Below are positions 21,005 through 32,276 of a DNA stretch of 64,000 bases, piece by piece. Both the position numbers and the translations under genes were made by a program. This stretch comes from Coprinopsis marcescibilis. Taxonomy: Eukaryota > Basidiomycota > Agaricomycetes > Agaricales > Psathyrellaceae. Where the stretch lies: NCBI GenBank assembly GCA_004369085.1, contig ML210301.1, positions 1 to 64,000 on the forward strand. Direction: 5' to 3'. Below the pieces are notes generated by a model. That model did not search any database. It saw only the letters and a program-made list of their open reading frames with translations, and was not told where the DNA came from. The number at the start of each line of letters is the position of its first letter. Positions within the stretch are counted from its first letter, which is position 1.

Positions 21005-23670
21005 TCAAACACCAATAGTCTCCAACTTGGCATGGTCCCTGACGACACCAGCCTCCTTCGTCACGCTCTCGAAGTAGTTCTTCGCTTTCAACGCCTCCTT
21101 CTCCATCTTCTCGGCGCCACTAACCTCCTTTGCCCTCTCATCCATGGCACCCCGGAATTTCTCCCTCAGGTCCCACGAAGCCAACCTCAGGACTTTCCTC
21201 GTCTCCCTCGAGATCCTTTCCGCATGTCCATCAACGAACTGAACATCATGCTCCTGTCCGTCACCGCGGACGATGGACGCCTTGATGCGACGACCGACAG
21301 TTCGAGGAATGGACGCTGGGAGTTCGAGAATGAGGTAAGCGGTGGCACCAAGAACAACAGCACCAATGATGGGCGCAGCCCACTTCCTCGTCGCCTCGTT
21401 GCTCAACATGTCACTGATGCGAACAACACCCTCGACGACGGCTCGAGCACCAATAGCCTGCCCACCAACCATGGTGAGCGCACCAAGACCAACGCTGACA
21501 ACGCTAAGCGCAGTCGGCGTCATGCCCTCAGACTCCTCCTTGCCATCGGTGAAGTGAACAAGGAACTGGTGGTTGACATCGAAGAGGTCGAAGAATGTGG
21601 TTTCCAGCAAATCGTGTCGTTGGGCAAGACCGATGCCGAGGCCGTGGATACCACCTGCCACGATTGCACCGCCGATATGGCTGTAGGCAGATGACGAGCG
21701 CCTGCTCTTGTGGCCGCGTCCTGACCGTCGGGTGACGCTGAACATGGCCTCTGGCATGAACACTCTATGGGCGCGCTCCACACCTGCAGGGAGGTGCTCT
21801 TCGCCCAGAGCGTTGATCTTGTTCACACCATCGGTGGTGATCATCCGAGCATCGTTTTCGACCTGCTTCACAGCCGCATCGATGCTGGAAAGCAGGGCGC
21901 GGCGGACGTCCCGAGCGTAGTCCCAAAGGCCCAAAAGTCCTGGGTAGCTGGGCAGAGGGATGGCAGAGGAGTCGACGGCAAGTTTGCCATTGCCAACGCG
22001 CTCGATGGCAGCGTTCAAGACAGACTTTGTGTTGGATGATGTCTTGCTTGCACCCTCTTCCTCGACGCTTTCCAGCGAGTTTTCGAGGAGATCGCGGCTC
22101 TTCTTCATCTTCTCGAGGACGGGGCGTTTCTCGGAGAGATCGTCACGTGCTCGTTGAATATCTGCTTCGGCGACCACGTTGTTGGCACTGGCGAGCAGCT
22201 CGACATCGGAGAGGAGGTTGGCGAGATAGGTGGCAACGGGATGGAGCTTGGACTTGGACCGCTTGACCAGAACGAATGATCGTAGAGATGACTCGAGGTC
22301 GTCAAAAGCAGGGTTGGCGGAGGGTTGGAGGGCCGCAGCAGAGTCGACGAAGTGAACAAGGTCTTCAGCATCATCGTACGTCCTAGGACTGAGCTGTTTG
22401 ATTTGCTCGAGGACGAGGCGACGGCACTTCTCTTTGTTCTTGATCTGGTCGAACTTGTTGACGACGATGAAGACATATGCCTTCTCCTTGCTGGCGGTTG
22501 TGAGGAATTCCTTGGCTGAGAGAGTGAAATGGTTCTCGGAAGAGACAACGAAGACTACGACATCGATCTCCTCTTGTCGTGCAAAGAGGGCGGTGGTCTT
22601 GAGACTGTCACGGTTGAGACCGGGTGCGTCAATCAAGGAAATGTCGACGACGCCGTTGTTGAGCAGCGACTCTGACGGGGCACGGCTGTCACCAAGGTAG
22701 AGCTTAATCATGGGCTGGTTCTCCTCGTTATCTGAAACGACGGCTTCGAGTTCTGAAATTGGGACCGAGGTGTAGGTGGAGTCGTCGTTGATGTCGTATG
22801 TCACGCCCTCTTTCACCACATGAACCTCTTCCTTGTTATTGTTTTCAGCAGCATCGTGGACTTCGCAGAATGCGGTCGTGCAAGGTTGTTGGTCGACGGG
22901 CATGACCTCCCTGCGCAAGAGAGCGTTGACGAATGTCGATTTGCCGGCATTGAGATCCCCAGTGACGAGGACCTTTGATGAGGTATCCTCGACACGGAGG
23001 CGGAGCTTCTCCATATGAGCGACGGCGGAGGTGATACGTTCGTCAAGCAGGTTGGCGATAGAGGCCTTTTCGAGTTGCGAAACGAGAGCTGCGGCAGATG
23101 ATGACGACTGATGTGATCCGAGCTTGAGGTCCAGGCGGAGGACATTGAATTCAAATCCCGGGATGAGGCGTACACCTTCGGCATCCTTGCTCGATGGTTC
23201 TACGTCGCATCCTGGTTCTTCCACAACCATTGGAAGTGAAAGCGAGCGCTTAGGGGACGCGCGCCTTTCTTCAACAACAACCTCAGTCTCGAAGCTGGGG
23301 TCATCGGCGAATGACAGGGACCTTCGCATAGATTTGCGTGAAGGCTTGTCGGTGGCTTCTGGCTCCCGCGTCGACTCTTTTAGCTGGGGGTATCGAACCA
23401 CCCACTCATCCTTGTTGAATGTCCTGATTCCGTTCAGAATCGATTTTGTTGAATCGATTGCATTCACAAGGCTGGAAACAAACGGTAAGGGGTTGAGCCG
23501 TGCGGTACACGCAAAAAGGGTGCTCACCGATCCTTGCTCTCAATATAAGCCTCCTGAACATCCTCTACTCTGAAATGGCGCTCTGCGTGCATATCCAGGT
23601 CGCCTGCGTTGGCAAAGGTTGACTGCTTAAGGGGCGAAGCTACCCGGGTCGGAAAATATGACTGGGCCAT
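21005..23670 (-). CDS. FZO1: Mitofusin, mitochondrial outer-membrane fusion GTPase
   Basis: Exons (minus): 23528..23670 and 21005..23471, with a 56-nt intron. The total is 2610 nt and 869 aa. The start is ATG at 23670 (MAQSYFP), upstream of a second in-frame ATG at 23592. The dynamin-like GTPase motifs are clear: G1 GDLNAGKST near residue 220, G2 PCTTAFCEV, G3 DAPGLN and G4 NKFD. Helical regions follow, then two closely spaced membrane segments (about 697-720 and 745-765, the second WAAPIIGAVVLGATAYLILEL) and a C-terminal heptad region. This matches fungal Fzo1 in length and order; Fzo1 fuses mitochondrial outer membranes by GTP hydrolysis. Long open frames on the opposite strand here are only shadows. 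No defects seen. Confidence 0.95.
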
Positions 23671-24286
23671 CGCGGTCGGCGTATGTGTCGGTTTGAGGGT
23701 AGGTTTTGGTGCCTATAGGCTATATAAGCCGGCTGTGGACTGTCGAGTCGGGTACGGTGAGCAGGGGATGATTGTCGCGGTTGCCTGCAGAAAATGGGAG
23801 GGTCTAGCTTTGTTGATGGTCGTTGTGGAGATGTTGTTTCCTGCTTACGTAGTCGGACAAATCCAATCCGTCCGCTCCCGCGAGTCCGTTAGTAAAGCAA
23901 TTTCTTGAAGCTCCAGCTGATATCGAGGCTTAGCCAGAACAATATATTGTTCGCCAGTGACCACAATTACTGTTGAGCATGCTGAATATTTGCGCAAAAT
24001 ATAGATATTTTTGAAGCTATTCGGGGAGAGGTTTTTTGTGTTCCCACTCTCCCGGTGAAGCACATGGGTGTATAGTCAGCAGATCCTGGAGTCGGGGATG
24101 GTTCATTTGAGCACTTCACGTGGTGCTTGCTCAAGCTTCAGGGGCTTCCATACTGCAGTGTTGCCTTTCTTTTCAGTTCTGTACAAACAATATTTAAGTT
24201 GGATCCGCGTCAGAACGTCTCTACCAGTCGCAAGTGATGTGCGCAGGGGCCCTGCCAGGATGCTCAACCATCGGTCATCTATCACC
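23671..24286. other. Intergenic between FZO1 promoter and tRNA-Pro
   Basis: Contains the FZO1 upstream region. A TATA-like box (TATATAG on the minus strand) lies at about 23717-23726, roughly 50 bp upstream of the FZO1 ATG. No coding region supported. Confidence 0.4.
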
Positions 24287-24385
24287 GGCCTTATGGTCTA
24301 GTAGTATGATTCCTCATTTGGGTTATCACATGAATTTCATGTGACTGAATTGAGGAGGTCCAGGGTTCAATTCCCTGTGAGGCCC
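24287..24385 (+). tRNA. tRNA-Pro(TGG) with 27-nt intron
   Basis: The acceptor stem GGCCTTA (24287-24293) pairs with TGAGGCC (24378-24384), including one G-T pair. The A box TGGTCTAGTAGT and B box GGTTCAATTCC are present. The anticodon stem CCTCA/TGAGG encloses TTTGG, giving anticodon TGG at 24319-24321. An intron at 24323-24349 interrupts the loop at the usual position one base after the anticodon. The T stem is CAGGG/CCCTG. The intron contains the perfect palindrome CACATGAA/TTCATGTG, so it can fold as a hairpin. Eukaryotic nuclear tRNA, cut by the tRNA-splicing endonuclease. Confidence 0.93.
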
Positions 24386-24386
24386 A

Positions 24387-24391
24387 TTTTT
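24387..24391 (+). terminator. RNA polymerase III T5 terminator
   Basis: A run of five T begins two bases after the tRNA-Pro discriminator position, as expected for Pol III termination. Confidence 0.8.
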
Positions 24392-25197
24392 GTTTAGCTG
24401 TTATTTTATGCCTTAGCAACTCACAACAAGTCCAGAAATGCTATCTCGCATTTTCACTGGATTTTGAAAAGACTTTTTTAAAAATTTCAGATGGGCAAGA
24501 AAGGAACAATCAAGCAGGGAGCTGAGCGCGCCTCAGCAAAGTCCGATCATTTCTGCTGTACTCCTGCAGAGTTATTTACCAACCATATTGCAATCCGGAA
24601 GGCCTTTACTTGAAGAACACGTCTGAAACGACCGGTTGCCGCCATGGTGAATTGGTTGCTTCACCAGAGCAGTTGATGATTGTTCATGTCCAAGTCAACA
24701 CAGCTACCCTTGGCACAAAGTTCTGACAATATGCGACTATCGAAAGTGTTTACTCGAGTCGTATATCCCGTCTATCAGTGGGCACCAGGCCTAGGAATTT
24801 TCAGCGGTTCAGTAGTCCATACCCCTGTTGCGTGATGTAAATCAGTGGCCAAAATGATAATTACCATACCACCAGTTCATGAGGTAGCTATGGCCATTGC
24901 GCTGTCTCGTCATCGTCAGCTTCGTTCGATAAACTTGCCAGCTGGGCCCGTTCTGCAGCTGAGGCTAACCGTAAAGGTAAAGGTAGAGAAGTTCCGAAGA
25001 ACGACGTTCGCACGGCTCCCTTGAACCAAAATATTTAGTTTTTGATTCATCTTGGTCTTTCTCTTCGCCACCCTTGTCAAACATTTTATCTTTTCTATTC
25101 CTAATTCCTCTTTGCTGAGGAACTGGGCTATTATATTTCTACCTTGGCCCGGTCCAGTTTTCTTTCTTGGTCTTCAGATATTTATTCAGACAGCTAG
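24392..25197. other. Intergenic, promoter of the CaaX protein gene
   Basis: No gene. The last 150 bp are pyrimidine-rich (tttctattcct, cctctttgc, tttctttcttgg), a pattern common just upstream of fungal transcription starts. Confidence 0.4.
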
Positions 25198-27456
25198 ATG
25201 GCTTTGACGGCAGCAGTCAGGTTGCCTGGCCCGTCATGGGACGAGGAGGTTGTACCTGCTCTGCGGAAACGTACGTCTACGGTCTTTGAATCGGTTTATG
25301 GTCGCTGATAGCGCGAATTCGGATTGCACAGGCCTTGAAAGCGAAAGCAGGACACTTACAAAGCGCATGTCCGCCATCTCCCTCTCAGAAGATGTTGTTG
25401 CGACGGCATATCTACCAGAACCAACGGCTCGACAGAGAACTGCGAAACCGTCGCATAAAAGAAGACAAAGTAGCACCAGCACCGCTCGAGCAAGTCCATT
25501 GCAAATGGAGAGCAGCCATTCTGGCTCGACCTCAACCGCTAGCACTTCTCGCGCCAATCCCAAGCAGCATCAGCCAGCTAGCGAGGCTTCTTCGTCGTCG
25601 GCGTCTTATCAACGCTCAAGAACCTATTCACAACCAGACTCACCTCACTTCTCAAATGGACATGCCACAAAGCGGTCAGCAGAGCCAAAACCTACACGTA
25701 TCCCTAAACCATCGAAAGCATATGGAACCAGCAGTACAGGAAATACGCCAACCTTCCCCCAGACCAACGGCTTCTCGACATATGGTCAACAGCACCAGCA
25801 GTATTACTCTTCGGAGCAGTCACACGAGGGAAAATTCGACTCGCATTTTACGTCTTCGACAACGCGTTCGACGCTCGCCATCCCCAACAACCGATCAACC
25901 TCGGGACTCTTGAACGAATCTGCCCCCTTTCCCCCTTCTTCTTCGGTATCATCAATAGGTAATGGTTATTCCCAAAACGAGTACCCGTACGTAGAAGACG
26001 AAGAACCTCCCCGCCCTTCAATGGATTCGGAAGAACGGCCCTTTGAACACTGGTACCGCGGAGAAGTATCTCGGAATGGTGGTGTTGGGGAGCTGCGCGT
26101 CGGCCGGCGGCAGGAGATGCTGGAGATTGCAAACTACGGGCACATGATTCGGAAGAGAAAGGTTTCCCCTGGCTGGAATGGTCAGCAACAACACCTAACA
26201 GAAGACCTGCGGCATCGAAAGAGAGCTGGGAGCATCGGCGGACTTACAGACGCAGAACGGATTAGGGGTAGCGTGCTGTTTGACGAGGAGGGGATGAATG
26301 CGGTGGGACGGGTGCTTGACGAGGATCCCCTGACGGATCTCGAAAAGGAATCTGACATGGCGTCACTATCTTCAAGATATCGACCGGAACCTGATTTCAT
26401 TCGCAGCACTGCTCAAGCTAGTTATGAGGCGCCGATAACGGAGAATAACAGTTCCTCGCAAATTCTGTCGTCGTCGCGCAATGGCCAGTACCCTCCAACA
26501 CGGATACCCTCACGTCCTGCGAACACTCGCCGATCATCCGAGTCAAGGGCACCGACACCCACTAGTGGATTAAATGGGTCAACGTCCTCCTCAAAAACAC
26601 CTTCGCCCCCACCTATGCCTATCACAACAATGCGCTCGGTATCTGGACAATCAATGTCGGGAACTCCCGCTGTCAATGGGAAACGAGTTGTGTCACCTAC
26701 CACTCCTGGCAAGAGACGTACTCCCGTGAAATCTCTAAGAGGGAAGCAAGCCCCACCGTCGTTGGCGAAGAAGGATCCGAGAGAGGTCTCTCACTACTCT
26801 CTACCAGCCGAGGGCGAAGAGCTGGAGCACGCCATACCAACTTGGACACAACCTATTCATAAGTCGGGTAATTGGGATGAGGTATGTTGATGTGGGCGTA
26901 TTGTGAAAACATCATCTGACCGGGTACTATCTAGGTGGTTCTGCCTGTCGTTGCCCGCCAAAAGGGTATGGATGATCATTACCAAACAGCCGATGGAAGT
27001 CCTCAGCCACGGATGGTCGATAAGACCGTCGCACCAGTACGTTGCTTTGCATACCAGTTTACTTTGACCCGTCCGCTGATTGGATGTTTCTATCATCAGG
27101 CCCCGGGAACGTTTGGCTATGACGCAACCAAGTACCGGCGTAATATGAATAACGAACAGGAAAGCATTCCTATGGACGAATTTGGACGATCATCTGAGCG
27201 TCCTATACTGGACCAACATAAGCCAGAATGGACACTTCAACCTTACCTCGATACGTATACCGCAGATGAGTCGAGGGGTCAAGCCCGACCTTCGCCTCCG
27301 CCCTCGCCAGCTCCTTTCTCTCACTATGCACCGCCGCGTGACCAAGTTATCGTCACTAAACCAAACACCGCCATTCAACAGCGCCCTCCAGAAGCAGAAC
27401 TTCTCGATCAGGATGACAAGCACTCTGGTGGCTGCTGTAAATGTACTATTATGTGA
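25198..27456 (+). CDS. Large disordered serine-rich protein with C-terminal CaaX box
   Basis: Exons: 25198..25270, 25332..26881, 26935..27036, 27100..27456. The total is 2082 nt and 693 aa. I cannot name the family. Most of the protein is low-complexity (Ser, Thr, Pro, Gln, Arg), with scattered basic clusters such as KRRQSST and GKRRTPVKSLRGK and an ordered-looking core near residues 270-400 (ERPFEHWYRGEVSRNGG, RRQEMLEIANYGHMIRKRK, LTDAERIRGSVLFDEEG). It ends GGCCKCTIM: CTIM fits a CaaX box favouring farnesylation, and the extra upstream cysteines are candidate palmitoylation sites. It is therefore probably anchored to the plasma membrane or an endomembrane, perhaps as a polarity or septation scaffold; that role is speculation. 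A single-exon reading would stop before the tail, so the third and fourth exons are what reveal the CaaX motif. Confidence 0.82.
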
Positions 27457-28217
27457 AGAGGCCCGTCATACTTGTTCCCCTTGGGGTTCTTAGCCAGCTT
27501 CGACTCCCGTAACCCCCTCTCAATGATGGTCTTATGATCATCATTACAGCCTTCTCGTAGCCTTGATTTTCCGCCCCCTATGCCCGCCGAAGCATAGGAT
27601 GAGCGCCTCCGCCGACACCGACCTGTGCGCCCAGACCCCAGGTTCCGCCAATAGCCCGCTATATCCCTCGTCCACATCCCCTACCACTCGTTAACCTCAG
27701 GATTTACGTGCTTTTAACAGACATTTGCCATCCATCCGTTCACACTCTCACGTTATCTCTTCGGATTTTCTTTGCTCGACTCTCATTCAACCCTTTTTCA
27801 GCATCCTATATCGCCATTACCCACTGTCTCTGTATTTTTACTTCGTTTTCCTTCGAGTTTCTCGCTCCTGGTATTTCGCACGCCAGGTTCTTCTTTTATT
27901 TTGGGATATGATTGCTCCTTTCATGTTGTGGCGCACAAAGATGCATCGAGAAATATCCCATTTCCTGTCATTCAGAGGCTGCCAGTGTCTGTCCTTACGG
28001 TTACCCCTTTGGCTGCCATACCCTAGTCTACTAGTACTACTATATATATTATTGCGCCAACTTATCTGTTTTAGTCAGGAATCATTATGTTGCCATCTTT
28101 TCCTCTCGCTCCTCAAGGAACCTACCTTTTCTTAGCACAATTATCTGCATCTCACCTTTTCCGTTTCACCACGCATCGTTATCGAGTTGTTTGGAATCAA
28201 CAGATATCACATATCAA
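27457..28217. other. Intergenic between convergent genes, T-rich
   Basis: 3' flanks of the CaaX gene (plus) and the M64 gene (minus). Pyrimidine-rich on the plus strand from 27720 to 28160; open frames here are low-complexity Phe/Leu/Ser and are not accepted. Confidence 0.4.
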
Positions 28218-30165
28218 CTAGGGACATTGAGAAAAAACGTAGTAATCCTTCCAACCGCGCAAAGCCGCATCATCCGCCCTAATCTCCTCACTAGTGAACT
28301 TGATATCAATCTGGTACATCCCAACCGAGCTCTCGTTCTCGATTTCGATCCTCGTCATATTCTCGTACTGGTTCAAGACTTTTCCATTCCTCTTCCAAGT
28401 AACACTATAACTTTCCTCGGGCTTTACGGGGGAGCTGCGGAATTGGGCTAGCGGAAGTGGTTCGATTTCGAGCACCTTGTACTGTGCATTAGCATCGGAT
28501 CTGGTGTTGCAGGTTTCGGTAACGTTTTCGATTAGGTTAAGCCGACGTAGGAGCGAGAGCCACAGTCCCTCCATGCAGACCTTGCAAAAGTCGGGGAATA
28601 TGACGGTGCGCATCAGGCAGGCGTCGTTGGTGGGGCGGTATGTCGTGACATTTGTAGCGGAATACCTGCAAGGAAGGTTAAATCAGGGCCTAAATGCCAC
28701 TCTAGAGTTTGTGGTTGAAGTCATACGTGGGGTATAGCCCATAGTATCCTGGGGCCGAAATGAATCTATGTAGAAGATTTGTTAGGAAGAGAAAGTTTGA
28801 TTGATGAGCGAAACTACTCACTCATTCCCGTCGCCATACTCCAGAACCTCGATGCTGCACAGTTGCGCAGTACCTTCCAAGCTCGCGTCCTGCAGAGTAA
28901 ACTTCAGCTCGTGGCTGCCTGCCGTCAGGCGTTTCGACTGGTATATGTCGTAATGCCAGCGGTCCAGCCCGATATTTGGCTCGTGAGACCAGTCCAAATC
29001 AACACCGTCCAGCTCGATCTTGATACTTGATTTCTTCGGGATCCCCGACAACGAGAATTTGACGAGATGACTCGAGTAGGTCCCGGAAGAAACAAATCTG
29101 ACAGACCAGGGTTTGGTGGTGTTGAGCATAGACCACACGTATTGCTGCAAGGGCATCGTGGAGCGCTCAATGCGCGAATATGCGTCACCAGCTGTGGTAG
29201 AACTCCTGTTCGTAAGCCAGTTCCCCCAGGTTACTGGTTCGGATAGATCTTGAATGTTGTTGACGCCCCAATATGCGTAGCCACCATCGTACTCCTCGCC
29301 AACATCGATAATGGAATGACCGAGCTCATGGCGCAGTACGAGTGGGCCGTTGAATCGCGATGCAGTTACTGTGCTGTTCAATTGGCTTCATTAGACCTTC
29401 TCCATGAAAGTTCCAGTGTCGAATCACGTACACGACATCGCCCCCTATTCCTGCCAGTGGGGTGTACCATTAGATGATGGCCCGCTCTGTGTCGATAGCA
29501 TCAGACGAACCTCCATAAAACGGGTCATTTCCTGTGCCGTTCGTCAGTCAAATTCAGACCATGCGACATGTCTAGACAATGTACCGAGGACGATCGGGTA
29601 GTTGCAGCGATCACCAAGTGATTGGCAAGCCTCACGCGCGACGGAGAGTTTACTGCAGTAAACTCCTCTCAGTTCGGTTCCGTCCCTATAGAGACCAAAC
29701 ACCGTGCTATGATGTAGATTAAGTTTGGTGTTTGAGATCGTGAAGACAATGTTGAGTGGCTTACTCCTTGGGGACACCACCGACTCCGATACCGCTCTGT
29801 CCAAACAACCACGTCGGCGTCATAACGGCGTTAGAAGTAATTGAAGAATACCTCCTTGCTTGGAGAGAACGCCGCCCAAAAGTTCAACAACGGTTTCACG
29901 GTGTTGAACGTCTGGTTCTGTGTGAGGTCGTTGGCAAGCCTCTGAGCGTCATCCAGGAACTTGCTACGTTCAGATTCCAGATCTAGCGAGAAGCATTAAT
30001 AGGTGAGAACCTGCCAGCAGGTTGCATTGCACGGAAAACTTGCATCCATCTGCAAAGAAAACAAGGTCGACCCGATTGGCTGGGGGACCAGTGACAGAAA
30101 GTGGCGTCACTTCAAGAGGTGGAGCTGCCTCAAGTCCAGATTGGCAGTCCTCCCAGAACGATGGC
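28218..30165 (-). CDS. M64-type zinc metallopeptidase (IgA-peptidase family), apparent frameshift
   Basis: Exons (minus), confident part: 30044..~30165, 29852..29982, 29765..29796, 29585..29706, 29511..29531, 29432..29450, 28822..29373, 28727..28766, 28218..28665. The 5' end and any signal peptide are unresolved. Family features: PPLEVTPL..ANRVDLVFFADGY, DDAQRLANDL, GVGGVPK, FGLYRDGTELRGVY, and the zinc motif HELGH-x5-GEEY (HELGH at about 29316-29330) followed by GYAYWGV. The C-terminus has PGYYG, TYRPTNDACLMR, FCKVCMEGLW and WKRNGK, as in fungal secreted M64 proteins. Two features are odd. The first intron has a GC donor (GCAAGT) instead of GT. In exon 28727..28766 a C4 run (28738-28741) shifts the frame relative to both the expected family sequence and the next exon. 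So the gene is either a recent pseudogene or a sequence error exists there. Exons of 21 and 19 nt make some junctions tentative. Confidence 0.75.
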
Positions 30166-32276
30166 TTGTGTCGGGTAAATCAACGACTTGACACTTCTAT
30201 CGTCACAGCAAGGACTGACTTCGTTTCTCTTCCCGATTAAACCGCATATATCACGGTTGGACCCGGTCGCAAAGTACGTTTCATATCTTTGATGCTCGAC
30301 TTGCTGTTCCATCGAACAGGCCAACCCGTACTGGACTGGGTTAAGGTGGGAAAGGTCGTACTCTTCAGACTTCAGCATCCCGATTGATCGACTTGTTGTG
30401 ACGTACTATTTACTGAAACGATGAGGGCCAGTGCACCGACATAGTAGATATACATTAGCATTAGACTTAAGAATGTATACACACAGGCCGAGTGGTGCGA
30501 TTGGTTGTGGTGGTGAGGTTGAACGAACCCTGAGAATCATGACCAACCAGAATAGAATTCGAATGGGCCCTCCGGAACCGGTTAGCCGACTCGGACGTCG
30601 ACTGATGTTCTATTCTTAGCAACTCCTTTCCACCATGGACTGACTTCGACTCCGGCGGATGCGGATTGGCCGTCAAGTGTACTAACTAGTAGGATGCTGA
30701 GGATAATAAACCGAATGTTGTCATCCAGGTTTTGATAGTGTCTGTATTGTGACATCATCGGAAGTTCCGAGAATTTCATCCAAGTAATTCATCCTTTTGC
30801 CCGCAGCCTTCGCTGCCAAGCAAGCTCGTCGAGACCATTTTGACCGACTCAACTTTCGGCTTTCGGTCAATCAAGCCTGTAAGTATCTGCCTGAAGATCT
30901 ACATTCCTCGAGAGATCTTGATACTTTAACGGGGTTCAACCAGATCGTAGATTCAAACGCCTCATGGCCTGCCTGTGTTTTCCAAGAAGTTACACGTTCA
31001 GATCATGCCCAAATCACTGGATCTGATATGTCTCGCTTGACCAGGGCATCTGTAACCTCTAACAGACTCTCTAGTACCGAATATCAATTTTTGGAGCCGA
31101 TACGTTTTGGTCTAGCCCTCGTTCGGGCTCCTCCATAGAGCCTGGAATTGCGGCCTGTAGGCAGTATGCACAATATCATAGCCGATGAGTGCTGCTATAT
31201 GTATACCCATCAGGACCTATAGAGACGTGCCGCAAGTTCCAGTGAGTCCACGAGGCAGCTTGGCAAATGTGAGCCGGAGATGTCAAAATTCTGGTAGATG
31301 TGTACACATATGTGTGCGCGCAACATAACGACCCATCGGCCCAGCATTACAGCCAGTGAACATATGCGTGTACACCCTTACATTGCATAGATGCCAAGAG
31401 GAGGATATTAGCGTTAGTGTGGCGTGGCATCAATTAGCGACCGAGGTCGGAAGCGCCGAGGCCTGACTGAATAGATATGGTCGGTTTGTAGGGGAATCGC
31501 GGTATGCCAGCTTCGCCGGCGGAACCGCAAACAGTTGTCTGGATACCGGAGAAGCATATCTAAGCAGATCGCAGTTATTGTTATTGTATCCAAATCTTCG
31601 ATAAATCGAGATTGGTAGACTGACTGCATCGCGGTCGAGCTAGAACAGGATTGAACATACTTAGCTTCCGCAATAGTTGCATGCAGTGCAAACGCATCGA
31701 GTCGAGAAGCTAGACATCCCGTTATGTTCAAAATGTTCAAGGGTAGTACCTGCCCCATAAACTGGAGTAGCCTATTATCGATGAGTAATTGGTGGGTAGC
31801 CCAGCCACCGACGAAGCCGGAACCTGAAGTCTCTTGACCAGATGATACAGGCAGCTGGTGTCTTGTGACATTAGAGACGGCGCAAGCTGTCTCGTAACGC
31901 CGCTGTGGCCTGGTTCGTTGGTGCCATCGATCCCGGAGCTGTAATTGAGAAATGACCTGAGGTTTGAAATTTGTTGGGCGTTGATTTGAAAACATCGGAG
32001 AGTTCCTGCGTCAGATAGACAGATAAAGATATGTGTTGCGTTGCATTTTTAGGCATGCAAGGTAAAGCGCATCTCACGGTTGAGAAGTTGCCAGACCGCA
32101 TCATGGAGTGGATGAGAATGCCAATTTATGTGAACTTCTTCCCTAGGCCCACACCGGGAATTGAACCCATCGAACAGCGCCATCAAAGGCTGCAGGCAAA
32201 CAAAGCCAAACCGACATTTTTCGGTACTGAAGCAATTCAATAATTGAACAGAAAATTCGAATAACATCCTCCAGCG
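30166..32276. other. Region without a supported gene
   Basis: May include the missing 5' exons of the M64 gene. A minus-strand frame near 30700-30760 contains a hydrophobic IRFIILSILLVSTL stretch that could be part of a signal peptide, but I could not join it. A 193-codon minus-strand open frame (31414-31995) starts with ATG but has no recognisable motif and unusual composition, so I do not call it. The end is the promoter of the L1-domain gene. Confidence 0.35.

Noticed and set aside
21342..22700. Long plus-strand open frames (60-240 codons) across this interval
   Set aside because: They are antisense shadows of the FZO1 coding exon, which has clear GTPase motifs.
27708..28135. Hydrophobic plus-strand frames suggesting membrane helices
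   Set aside because: Pyrimidine-rich low complexity gives Phe/Leu/Ser runs; no splice sites or start context.
30797..31138. 113-codon plus-strand frame upstream of the M64 gene
   Set aside because: No motif and no promoter-like context; likely chance.
31414..31995. 193-codon minus-strand ATG frame
   Set aside because: No recognisable motif, no signal peptide or domain, and no intron in a window where real genes nearly all have introns; left uncalled though not excluded.
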